Positions 15,946 to 22,232 of a stretch of DNA of 42,789 bases are shown one piece after another. Source of the DNA: Desulfofundulus thermobenzoicus (GTDB taxonomy: Bacteria > Bacillota > Desulfotomaculia > Desulfotomaculales > Desulfovirgulaceae); contig NZ_WHYR01000028.1 in NCBI RefSeq assembly GCF_009428905.1, forward strand, positions 1 to 42,789, written 5' to 3'. The notes beneath the pieces are model-generated. The model was not told where the DNA came from. It saw only the letters and a program-made list of their open reading frames with translations, and searched no databases. The translations under genes and the position numbers were made by a program. Within the stretch, counting starts at the first letter, position 1; every line of letters begins with the position of its first letter.

Positions 15946-16239
15946 TTATACCTTATGGTGCTTTAATGGTACAATTTCCAATTTAAGGTCTAGTGCATCA
16001 AGGGTTTTTAAGACGGTAACGAAATTTCCAATACGCGCCCTTTCCAGCCTGGATACCTGAGCCTGTGTCAGACGGGCCTTACGGGCAAGGGTTCCCTGAC
16101 TCCAGCCGCGTCTGGTTCGTTCGGCAATAATAGCCCTGGCAATCTGGTAGCGAGGCTCATCGTTAAGCATTTCTTCAATGATATGCGGTTTGCTTTCAAG
16201 ACGCTCGGCAATTTCGTTCATAGTGACGAACTTTGTCAA
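15946..16239 (-). CDS. HigA-type XRE antitoxin, partner truncated
   Basis: 97 residues. An N-terminal helix pair (MNEIAERLESKPHIIEEML) is followed by NDEPRYQIARAIIAERTRRG, the typical linker of HigA antitoxins, and a Cro/CI-type helix-turn-helix (WSQGTLARKARLTQAQVSRL). It ends in LDLKLEIVPL, the shared end of gp49-linked HigA proteins. TTG 16239 follows AAGGAGGG. Antitoxins of this kind bind a HigB RNase and repress their own promoter. The upstream HigB is reduced to about 29 C-terminal codons, so this gene is an orphan. The homologue with an intact partner is at 28440-28748. Confidence 0.8.
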   Translation of the reverse strand: MTKFVTMNEIAERLESKPHIIEEMLNDEPRYQIARAIIAERTRRGWSQGTLARKARLTQAQVSRLERARIGNFVTVLKTLDALDLKLEIVPLKHHKV

Positions 16240-16463
16240 TTTATTTTCCCTCCTTCGTTTGCAAAAACTCGCGTAGAATATTTTCGGCCTTGCGTATTTC
16301 CGATTGCGGCACTTTGCTTGAGATTTTTCGGAAGCAGTTTGTCATTATATAGGAGGTCAATAAAATGCAACAAGGGGGTGGCCATGTAGAGCGAGGGGAT
16401 CAGCACATTCGTATCAATTACGATTGGAACGGCGATTTCGCTTGATTTCACGAAAAGCTTCAT
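16236..16463 (-). pseudogene. PIN toxin head joined to HigB toxin tail (recombinant remnant)
   Basis: The minus-strand frame from ATG 16463 starts as a PIN toxin (VPIVIDTNVLIPSLYMATPL, with the first catalytic Asp) but ends after about 75 residues with no further PIN motifs. In the neighbouring frame, from about 16341 down to TAA at 16241, the sequence reads RKISSKVPQSEIRKAENILR and on to the HigA gene. That is the characteristic C-terminus of a gp49-like HigB toxin. A deletion has thus joined the 5' part of one toxin gene to the 3' end of another, leaving antitoxin genes on both sides. The product is unlikely to be active. Confidence 0.7.
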
Positions 16464-16590
16464 GTACATCCTTCTCTACTTGTTCCTGGGTGATACCGGC
16501 GGCTCTCATTTTTTTTGCAATTCTTTCCGAAAGGATGCGCGCCTTTACTAAATCTTTTTCATAATCGTCCATTTTTCTTTTGGGTAGCAT
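16414..16590 (-). CDS. Small antitoxin-like protein overlapping the PIN remnant
   Basis: A 58-residue highly charged protein starting MLPKRKMDDYEKDLVKARIL, with ERIAKKMRAAGITQEQVEKD and a basic end (EIKRNRRSNRN). ATG 16590 is preceded by GAAAGAAGGG. It overlaps the following PIN gene by about 50 nt, the arrangement usual for antitoxin-toxin pairs. I infer an antitoxin from its size, helical charge pattern and position; the family is not recognised. A good promoter lies upstream on the minus strand at 16625-16654. Confidence 0.6.
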   Translation of the reverse strand: MLPKRKMDDYEKDLVKARILSERIAKKMRAAGITQEQVEKDVHEAFREIKRNRRSNRN

Positions 16591-16624
16591 ACGGCCGATA
16601 CCCTTCTTTCAATCGTTTTTGTTT

Positions 16625-16654
16625 ATTGTATCAGGGTATGTATCCCGTAGTCAA
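16625..16654 (-). promoter_or_regulatory. Promoter of the PIN antitoxin-toxin remnant
   Basis: On the minus strand TTGACT (16649-16654) and TACAAT (16625-16630) are 18 bp apart, with the antitoxin start 35 nt downstream. The spacer contains GGGATACATACCC, an imperfect dyad that may be an operator. Confidence 0.6.
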
Positions 16655-16716
16655 CTTTATCCCGATCCGCCGGGGCTGTTAACCCGGCGAAAACTTCATA
16701 AAGGAGCGTGGTAAAC

Positions 16717-17919
16717 ATGCGTAAACTAATGCGCAAACCAATCATCCTGTTAGCCGGCCTGCTTCTGGCCCTGCTGGACTTCGCCCTGCCGGCCCTGGCC
16801 GCCCCCACCCATAAGGCCGTGTTCGTCATCGGCCAGAGCAAATACACCATGGACGGCCAGGAGAAGGCCATGGACGCCGCCGCGTTCATCGGGAACGACC
16901 GGACCTACGTGCCGGTGCGCTACCTGGCCCTGGCCCTGGGGGTAAAGGACAGCGACATCGACTGGGACGAAAAGGCGAACACCGTCACCCTGGCGATGGA
17001 CGACATCACCCTGAAGCTGGTCGTCGGCAGCAAGACCCTTTACGTCAACGGCCAGGCGAAAACCATGGACGTTGCCCCCCTGATCAGGGAGGGCCGGACG
17101 TACCTGCCGGCCCGGTGGGTGGCCGAGGCCTTCGGGTACGAAGTGGGCTGGGAGCCCAAAAGCCGGGCCGTGCTGGTGGGACCGAAGGGTAACCTGCCGG
17201 AACCGCCCAAACCGCCCGTGAACAAACTGAGTCAGGACGGCCCCATCGACCTGACCGCCGCTAAGAACGGCACCCTGGGCGTGCCGGAGAACGCCGTGGC
17301 CCCGCCGAGCAAGTGGGGATTCGAGCCGAAGATCAAGCGGCTGGACTTTGAGATAGGCAACCGGTACGCCACGGCCACCAGGTTCGACGGTAGCACGTTC
17401 CAGGTGGATTTGGGGATGGAGCCGGTTATGGTTTCTCCAAACAAAGAAGATGTGGAACTTATCAAAAAGTATACTCCTGCATGTTATAAAGAGGGTTACA
17501 ATGTAGTTGCAGAAGGATTTGCCGGTTTCTACGTACCCTTCATCCCTGTGGCCGAAGCTTTCGGTGTGCCCCGGGGGAACATCGTCTGGGACGGGGAGCA
17601 CCTGGGGGTGTGGGGTTTCTATGGTCATGTAGAGGATTATAAGATATTGACTGTCGGTTCGAAAAACGGGGTTTGCAAGGGATTCGCGGATAATTTTACG
17701 AAGCATCTTGATGAAGCCTGGGAAGCAAATGATTTACTGGACTATCCCCTTTTCGTAAAAGATGGCGTACCGATGGTAGGCATCGGAACTGTATCGGATA
17801 TCTGGTTGTTATTTGCACCACACGCAGGGCTGTCGATAGTTGATGGGGAAGGCGGAGGGCATCTGGATGCAAAAGCGGGCACTGCTTATACCGAAATCAA
17901 TCATAGGGTCTCACATTAA
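16717..17919 (+). CDS. Secreted protein with copper amine oxidase N-terminal-like domain, copy 1
   Basis: 400 residues. A signal peptide (IILLAGLLLALLDFALPALA) is followed by a tandem copper-amine-oxidase-N domain, the surface-binding module common in thermophilic Firmicutes: MDGQEKAMDAAAFIGNDRTY, VPVRYLALALGV, TYLPARWVAEAFGYEVGW. A Pro-rich linker (LPEPPKPPVNK) leads to a second half with another partial repeat (VPFIPVAEAFGVPRGNIVW). ATG 16717 follows AAAGGAGCGTGG. Nucleotides 16729-17817 are almost identical to copy 2 at 20454; only the last 35 or so residues diverge. It is probably a cell-surface or S-layer-associated protein. The enzyme function of amine oxidases is not implied. Confidence 0.85.
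   Translation: MRKLMRKPIILLAGLLLALLDFALPALAAPTHKAVFVIGQSKYTMDGQEKAMDAAAFIGNDRTYVPVRYLALALGVKDSDIDWDEKANTVTLAMDDITLKLVVGSKTLYVNGQAKTMDVAPLIREGRTYLPARWVAEAFGYEVGWEPKSRAVLVGPKGNLPEPPKPPVNKLSQDGPIDLTAAKNGTLGVPENAVAPPSKWGFEPKIKRLDFEIGNRYATATRFDGSTFQVDLGMEPVMVSPNKEDVELIKKYTPACYKEGYNVVAEGFAGFYVPFIPVAEAFGVPRGNIVWDGEHLGVWGFYGHVEDYKILTVGSKNGVCKGFADNFTKHLDEAWEANDLLDYPLFVKDGVPMVGIGTVSDIWLLFAPHAGLSIVDGEGGGHLDAKAGTAYTEINHRVSH
16729..17817 (+). repeat. 1.09-kb long direct repeat, copy 1
   Basis: This is nearly identical to 20454-21542 (offset 3725 bp); by eye I count about 15 differences, several of them clustered near 17349-17400. Boundaries are sharp at both ends and lie inside the two paralogous genes, which points to recent duplication or gene conversion. 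Confidence 0.9.
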
Positions 17920-17923
17920 AGTG

Positions 17924-17952
17924 TTGTATCTTGCTTAGCAATATTGTAAAAT
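17924..17952 (+). promoter_or_regulatory. Promoter downstream of surface-protein copy 1
   Basis: TTGTAT (17924-17929), a 17-bp spacer and TAAAAT (17947-17952) precede the coiled-coil gene. The homologous position after copy 2 has TTGTTA-17-TAAAAT at 21659-21687, with CTTGC conserved in the spacer, so the promoter belongs to the duplicated module. Confidence 0.6.
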
Positions 17953-17969
17953 GGGGGTGATAAAGGCAG

Positions 17970-18395
17970 GTGATGGCCATGCCGGAAGAAGCGATCAAGG
18001 AGATGGCGGCCACCAGCGAACAGCCGCCCGGCAATGAACCGCCGCGCCATCTGGTGTCGCAGGAATTCTTTTTCCTGCTTCAGCGGGTTGATCGCCTGGA
18101 CGAGAAACTTACGGAGCGGATTGACCGGGTGGAAAACAGGTTAATTGAACAGATCAACCATGTGGAAAGCAAGTTGACTGAGCGGATCAATAGCGTGGAG
18201 AGCAAGTTGGCTGACCGGATCAACAGTGTCGAAAGTAAGCTGACTGGTGTCGAAAGTAAGCTGACTGGCCGGATAGACCATGTGGAAGAGAAGCTAAGTG
18301 AACGCATAGACAACCTCCGTTTTTGGGTTATCGGAATGGTAATCACGGTAATCGCCGGGTTTATCGGTACCATTGTAACTTTAGCTCTTCGTTAA
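17970..18395 (+). CDS. Coiled-coil protein with C-terminal membrane anchor
   Basis: 141 residues. A proline-rich N-terminus and HLVSQEFFFLLQRVDRLDEK lead into heptad-like repeats of the form ERI(D/N)xVExKL, about six units between residues 45 and 110. A single C-terminal helix ends it (FWVIGMVITVIAGFIGTIVTLAL). The design resembles XhlA-type holin-associated proteins, and the gene at 39103 is a shorter paralogue with the same N-terminal (MKETAAT..) and membrane features. GTG 17970 or ATG 17979 can be the start; AAAGGCAGG at 17962-17970 favours 17979. The repeated units suggest length variation by recombination. Function not established. Confidence 0.65.
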   Translation: MMAMPEEAIKEMAATSEQPPGNEPPRHLVSQEFFFLLQRVDRLDEKLTERIDRVENRLIEQINHVESKLTERINSVESKLADRINSVESKLTGVESKLTGRIDHVEEKLSERIDNLRFWVIGMVITVIAGFIGTIVTLALR

Positions 18396-18412
18396 AAATC
18401 CTATATGTCTCA

Positions 18413-18447
18413 GGAAAGCACCGGTAACACCGGCGCTTTCCTTTTTT
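18413..18447 (+). terminator. Terminator before truncated surface gene
   Basis: GGAAAGC (18413-18419) pairs with GCTTTCC (18435-18441), with an inner ACCGG/CCGG stem, then six T residues. The second surface-protein gene at 22233 is likewise directly preceded by a terminator. Confidence 0.85.
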
Positions 18448-18480
18448 ATGGGAAAATTGCAAGGAAAGGAGAGAATGTCA

Positions 18481-18795
18481 TTGCGGAAAGCGGTTTCAAT
18501 TTTCGTTTTGCTGGTAATGTTTGTTGTTGGAATTGTACAGCCGGCGTTAGCTTTGGAATGGAAAGATCCCCAAAATTACACACCCCCCGCCGCCTATGCC
18601 GCCAATGGCATAAACACCTACAGCCGGGGCCAGTACGAAGACTTTTTCATCAATTACAACGGCAATGAACTGGGCACGGACGGGGCCGTGTGGGTAGGAA
18701 GCCTCTACCCGGTGGACGTGTTCGACAAATACGTGGGCGCGCACGAGTCCTTCGGCTACCCGGCGGTGAGCGAGGATAGCCTGCGCCACCCCTAA
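18481..18795 (+). pseudogene. Truncated copy of the 22233 secreted protein
   Basis: About 104 residues: a signal peptide (AVSIFVLLVMFVVGIVQPALA), then the core found in the 691-residue protein at 22233, including AANGINTYSRGQYEDFF, DGAVWVGSLYPVDVFDKYVG and AHESFGYPAVS. It ends after SEDSLRHP at 18795. TTG 18481 follows AAAGGAGAG. DNA identity with the long copy is confined to 188 bp and stops abruptly at 18770, so the rest of the gene was lost or never attached. It might still be secreted as a short protein; a gene remnant is more likely. Confidence 0.7.
18583..18770 (+). repeat. 188-bp conserved core repeat, copy 1
   Basis: This matches 22344-22531 (offset 3761 bp) with a single visible mismatch (AATTAC versus AACTAC), while flanking signal-peptide and downstream sequences are unrelated. 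Confidence 0.9.
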
Positions 18796-18897
18796 AGCGG
18801 GAACGCTGGAGATATAGAGAACAAAGTGAAGAAAAGTGGAGCATGACCCCGAAAAGAAGTAATAGTACCCAGAATATAAAAGTTGTATTTTTTAAGT

Positions 18898-18921
18898 TTC
18901 TGTTATAAATTGATAACAGAA
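18898..18921 (+). promoter_or_regulatory. Operator palindrome upstream of the MqsR/MqsA-like operon
   Basis: TTCTGTTAT (18898-18906) and ATAACAGAA (18913-18921) form a perfect 9-bp inverted repeat with a 6-bp spacer. A -10-like TATAAA overlaps it at 18904-18909, with TTGTAT upstream at 18883. The toxin gene starts 27 bp downstream. The site is well placed for autorepression by the helix-turn-helix antitoxin encoded at 19321. Confidence 0.65.
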
Positions 18922-18947
18922 TGCATATGCTATATGGAGGCGCAGAC

Positions 18948-19328
18948 TTGAGCACCAAGAAAGATGTCTTGCTTTTCTTGACGCGGCTGAAAATAATTGC
19001 CGGAACGAGCTTTGATCTTGTCTGGACCGAAAAGAACAAAGCCGCCATGGTTCGCCTCGGATATACAGGCACGCGGGACATATTGCCCCACATTTTTGCC
19101 CTGACAGTTCAGGACTATGTAGACGGCCCATGTCCGGATAGGGATACAAATTATCCAGATCCCGTCTGGATTTTCGCCCCGACAATTGAACAAACGATAT
19201 TTTACGTAAAGCTGAAAATCATTGGAAACCAAGTCAGGTGCCTTTCCTTTCACGAAGCGGGAAAACCTATCGGCCGCTACCCATTCAGGGAAAATTCCCC
19301 AACTAGAAAGGAGAATGACAATGATTAA
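18948..19328 (+). CDS. MqsR-like toxin
   Basis: A 126-residue protein with the pattern of MqsR-family RNases. It has a helix with LLFLTRLKIIAG, then MVRLGYTGTRDILPHIFALT, DYVDGPCPDRD and PVWIFAPTIEQTIFYVKLKI, and finally VRCLSFHEAGKPIGRYPF, where the FHEA segment is typical. MqsR cleaves mRNA and is inhibited by MqsA. TTG 18948 follows GGAGG at 18936-18940; the earlier ATG 18921 lies inside the operator palindrome. The stop overlaps the start of a zinc-finger plus helix-turn-helix antitoxin gene by 8 nt. E. coli MqsR is shorter (98 residues). Confidence 0.7.
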   Translation: MSTKKDVLLFLTRLKIIAGTSFDLVWTEKNKAAMVRLGYTGTRDILPHIFALTVQDYVDGPCPDRDTNYPDPVWIFAPTIEQTIFYVKLKIIGNQVRCLSFHEAGKPIGRYPFRENSPTRKENDND

Positions 19329-20316
19329 ATACTGCGACCAGTGTGGCGGGGAAACCGTTTTTTCGGTAGCGGAACGGGAAGAAAACTACGACATTCGGGG
19401 GGAACGCATTCGTGTCGTCACAAAAGTATGGCGCTGCCAGGGTTGCGGGCTGGAACTGTTTGACGACGAGCTGACCGGCCCGGCGCTCAAGGAGGCGTAT
19501 AACGAATACCGCCGCCGGAAAAACATCCCCGCCCCGGAGGATATAAAAGAACTGCGGGGTAAATTCGGTCTCAGTCTGCGTAGTTTCGCCAAACTGTTGG
19601 GGTGGGGTTACGTTACCCTGCACCGGTACGAAAACGGCGCACTGCCCAGCGAAGCCCATGCGGCGGTGCTGGCCGCGCTGAAAGCGAATCCATCCTATGC
19701 CTTTGGATTGCTGGAAACGACAAAGAGAAACTTCGAAAAAGACGAAATGGACGGGTTGCTCAAACGAATTGACGCTCTGACGCGAGAGTGCAATCATCCT
19801 TCTAAAATTAGGCATGAAGAAAAATGCGAGGCTAATGTGTTTACCGGTTTTGTGCCATTTTCTGTAGAGAAATTCCGGGACATGGTTTTGTGGTTTTCCT
19901 CAATGGAAGCGCCACTGCTCAAAACCAAACTTTTAAAATTGCTCTGGTATGCCGATTTCTTGCACTTCAAACGTCATGGAGTAGGCATCTCGGGAGCGGT
20001 ATATGTTCATTTGCCTTTAGGGCCTGTTCCTGACAACTTTACCTTTCTTTTAGGGGAACTTGAATGGGAACACAAAATAAAAATCGAACCCGTGCCGGTT
20101 GGAGATTATCTGGCGGAGCGCATCATACCTGTGGCAGAACGAGGCTCTTCTCTGTCTGAAGACGAGTTGCGAACGCTTAAAGATGTATTAAAACAATTTC
20201 AAGGATGGGGCTCTCGGCGCATCTCCAGTTATTCTCATGAAGAAAAGGCATATTTATCTACCGGACAAGGCGAAGAAATATCATATGAATACGCTGTTGA
20301 CTTATCCATAGATTAG
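19321..20316 (+). CDS. MqsA-like antitoxin fused to a Panacea (SocA/DUF4065) domain
   Basis: 331 residues in three parts. Residues 1-60 hold a YgiT/MqsA zinc finger with two CxxC pairs (YCDQCGGE and WRCQGCGLE). Residues about 78-110 hold a helix-turn-helix (FGLSLRSFAKLLGWGYVTLH). Residues about 180-331 hold a Panacea domain (FRDMVLWFSSM, KLLKLLWYADFLHFKRHG, YVHLPLGPVPDNF, ISSYSHEEKAYL). Panacea domains are known antitoxin modules that pair with many toxin types, and MqsA neutralises MqsR. Here both kinds of antitoxin module are in one chain next to one toxin. ATG 19321 follows AAAGGAGAATGAC. Autoregulation through the palindrome at 18898 is likely. Confidence 0.82.
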   Translation: MIKYCDQCGGETVFSVAEREENYDIRGERIRVVTKVWRCQGCGLELFDDELTGPALKEAYNEYRRRKNIPAPEDIKELRGKFGLSLRSFAKLLGWGYVTLHRYENGALPSEAHAAVLAALKANPSYAFGLLETTKRNFEKDEMDGLLKRIDALTRECNHPSKIRHEEKCEANVFTGFVPFSVEKFRDMVLWFSSMEAPLLKTKLLKLLWYADFLHFKRHGVGISGAVYVHLPLGPVPDNFTFLLGELEWEHKIKIEPVPVGDYLAERIIPVAERGSSLSEDELRTLKDVLKQFQGWGSRRISSYSHEEKAYLSTGQGEEISYEYAVDLSID

Positions 20317-20453
20317 TGCCCGGTTCCGCCGGGCCAATTCTTTCATCGGGACAATCATACTCTACCTTTATGAAAGAAGGTGACATTTGGGAACAAATTC
20401 AACATATTCAGCGTCTAATCATATAACATAACAAATAAGGAGAGTGAACGCTC

Positions 20454-21542
20454 ATGCGCAAACCAATCATCCTGTTAGCCGGCCTGCTTCTGGCCCTGCT
20501 GGCCTTCGCCCTGCCGGCCCTGGCCGCCCCCACCCATAAGGCCGTGTTCGTCATCGGCCAGAGCAAATACACCATGGACGGCCAGGAGAAGGCCATGGAC
20601 GCCGCCGCGTTCATCGGGAACGACCGGACCTACGTGCCGGTGCGCTACCTGGCCCTGGCCCTGGGGGTAAAGGACAGCGACATCGACTGGGACGAAAAGG
20701 CGAACACCGTCACCCTGGCGATGGACGACATCACCCTGAAGCTGGTCGTCGGCAGCAAGACCCTTTACGTCAACGGCCAGGCGAAAACCATGGACGTTGC
20801 CCCCCTGATCAGGGAGGGCCGGACGTACCTGCCGGCCCGGTGGGTGGCCGAGGCCTTCGGGTACGAAGTGGGCTGGGAGCCCAAAAGCCGGGCCGTGCTG
20901 GTGGGACCGAAGGGTAACCTGCCGGAACCGCCCAAACCGCCCGTGAACAAACTGAGTCAGGACGGCCCCATCGACCTGACCGCCGCTAAGAACGGCACCC
21001 TGGGCGTGCCGGAGAACGCCGTGGCCCCGCCGAGCAAGTGGGGATTCGAGCCGAAGATCAAGCGGCTGGATTTCGAGGTGGGCAACCGGTACGCCACGGC
21101 CACCAGGTTCGACGGGGGCATGTTTCAGGTGGATTTGGGGATGGAGCCGGTTATGGTTTCTCCAAACAAAGAAGATGTGGAACTTATCAAAAAGTATACT
21201 CCTGCATGTTATAAAGAGGGTTACAATGTAGTTGCAGAAGGATTTGCCGGTTTCTACGTCCCCTTCATTCCCGTGGCCGAAGCCTTCGGTGTGCCCCGGG
21301 GGAACATCGTCTGGGACGGGGAGCACCTGGGGGTGTGGGGTTTCTATGGTCATGTAGAGGATTATAAGATATTGACTGTCGGTTCGAAAAACGGGGTTTG
21401 CAAGGGATTCGCGGATAATTTTACGAAGCATCTTGATGAAGCCTGGGTAGCAAATGATTTACTGGACTATCCCCTTTTCGTAAAAGATGGCGTACCGATG
21501 GTAGGCATCGGAACTGTATCGGATATCTGGTTGTTATTTGCA
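20454..21542 (+). repeat. 1.09-kb long direct repeat, copy 2
   Basis: The partner of 16729-17817. It begins exactly at the ATG of this gene, whereas in copy 1 the repeat starts four codons into the gene. Confidence 0.9.
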
Positions 21543-21650
21543 TCAAGAACTGAGCCGGCAGTGGTTAATGGGCACGGAGGGGGACACCTAGATGCTAAGA
21601 CGGGAAAAGCCCATACGGAGATCGATTATAAACCCTCTGAGACACAATAA
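20454..21650 (+). CDS. Secreted protein with copper amine oxidase N-terminal-like domain, copy 2
   Basis: 398 residues, near-identical paralogue of the gene at 16717. It has the same signal peptide (IILLAGLLLALLAFALPALA), tandem copper-amine-oxidase-N repeats, proline linker and VAEAFGVPRGNIVW repeat. Differences are concentrated around residues 217-225 (DFEVGNRY, DGGMFQ) and in the last 35 residues, where copy 2 reads SRTEPAVVNGHGGGHLDAK. ATG 20454 has a good binding site (AAGGAGAG at 20436-20443). Downstream come a promoter, a toxin-antitoxin remnant and the intact long secreted protein, so copy 2 belongs to the complete module. Confidence 0.85.
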   Translation: MRKPIILLAGLLLALLAFALPALAAPTHKAVFVIGQSKYTMDGQEKAMDAAAFIGNDRTYVPVRYLALALGVKDSDIDWDEKANTVTLAMDDITLKLVVGSKTLYVNGQAKTMDVAPLIREGRTYLPARWVAEAFGYEVGWEPKSRAVLVGPKGNLPEPPKPPVNKLSQDGPIDLTAAKNGTLGVPENAVAPPSKWGFEPKIKRLDFEVGNRYATATRFDGGMFQVDLGMEPVMVSPNKEDVELIKKYTPACYKEGYNVVAEGFAGFYVPFIPVAEAFGVPRGNIVWDGEHLGVWGFYGHVEDYKILTVGSKNGVCKGFADNFTKHLDEAWVANDLLDYPLFVKDGVPMVGIGTVSDIWLLFASRTEPAVVNGHGGGHLDAKTGKAHTEIDYKPSETQ

Positions 21651-21658
21651 ATTCAGTA

Positions 21659-21687
21659 TTGTTACTTGCCTTGAAATTGAGTAAAAT
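21659..21687 (+). promoter_or_regulatory. Promoter downstream of surface-protein copy 2
   Basis: TTGTTA (21659-21664), 17 bp, TAAAAT (21682-21687). It is the equivalent of the promoter at 17924-17952. Confidence 0.55.
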
Positions 21688-21752
21688 AAAGGCACTAGAT
21701 CCCCTGCAAAGATAGACCGGTTGCTAATGTCTGGAATGGAGGAGGTTGCTTT

Positions 21753-21891
21753 TTGGACATGGCAATCATAAAAAAGTGCGTAAAAGATAAGAAATGGCGT
21801 ATAACCAACCATGCCCTAAAAGCTGGTAATTATCACCGCTTACCACCCGGAAGAGCCCAAGTGGATAGACGAGAGAACCAGGAGGAGATAA
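21753..21891 (+). pseudogene. DUF4258 toxin with internal deletion
   Basis: The frame from TTG 21753 gives AIIKKCVKDKKWRITNHALK, the N-terminus of a DUF4258 protein. At about 21824 it continues in another frame as LVIITAYHPEEPKWIDERT RRR, the conserved C-terminus (compare ILVTAYEPDPEIW in the intact homologue at 37750). Some 35-40 residues of the middle are missing. The following YgiT-type antitoxin gene is intact and starts 3 bp after the end of this remnant. Confidence 0.75.
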
Positions 21892-21893
21892 CA

Positions 21894-22139
21894 ATGACTG
21901 ATTGTAGATTTTGCGGAGGGAAAACGATCCCTAAAACGGTGGACGTACAGCGGAACTGGCGTGGGAAGCTGGTGGTTATTACGAACGTCCCTGCTTATGT
22001 TTGTGAGCAATGCGGGGAACAATACTTCGATGCTGAGGTGGCTTTGGAGATGGACCGAATCAAGAGAGCCACCCATGTTTCAGGAGAAAGATTAATCCAA
22101 GTGCCTGTACGGCCGTATGGAGCGGAAATTCACACGTAG
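21894..22139 (+). CDS. YgiT-type zinc-finger antitoxin, orphan
   Basis: 81 residues with two CxxC zinc-binding pairs (CRFCGGKTIP and CEQCGEQYFD) separated by a beta-rich stretch (NWRGKLVVITNVPAYV). A helix (AEVALEMDRIKRAT) and a short tail follow. The spacing and the Y-C-x-x-C-G-E pattern match YgiT-type proteins that accompany DUF4258 toxins. ATG 21894 follows AGGAGGAGATAAC. The partner toxin is broken, so this may be a surviving solitary antitoxin or regulator. The functional counterpart pair is at 37750-38391. Confidence 0.8.
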   Translation: MTDCRFCGGKTIPKTVDVQRNWRGKLVVITNVPAYVCEQCGEQYFDAEVALEMDRIKRATHVSGERLIQVPVRPYGAEIHT

Positions 22140-22165
22140 TTTGGAGATCACTGTAATGACCGTTG

Positions 22166-22200
22166 GAAGAGCATCGAAATAAACGATGCTCTTCTTTTTT
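22166..22200 (+). terminator. Strong terminator
   Basis: GAAGAGCATCG (22166-22176) and CGATGCTCTTC (22184-22194) form a perfect 11-bp stem with a 7-nt loop, followed by six T residues. Confidence 0.93.
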
Positions 22201-22232
22201 ATGGACAAATTTAAAGAAAGGGGAGATTCGCA

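Noticed and set aside
16750-17706. 318-codon minus-strand frame, repeated at 20475-21431
   Set aside because: Antisense shadow of the copper-amine-oxidase-N genes. It is repeated only because the genes are repeated.
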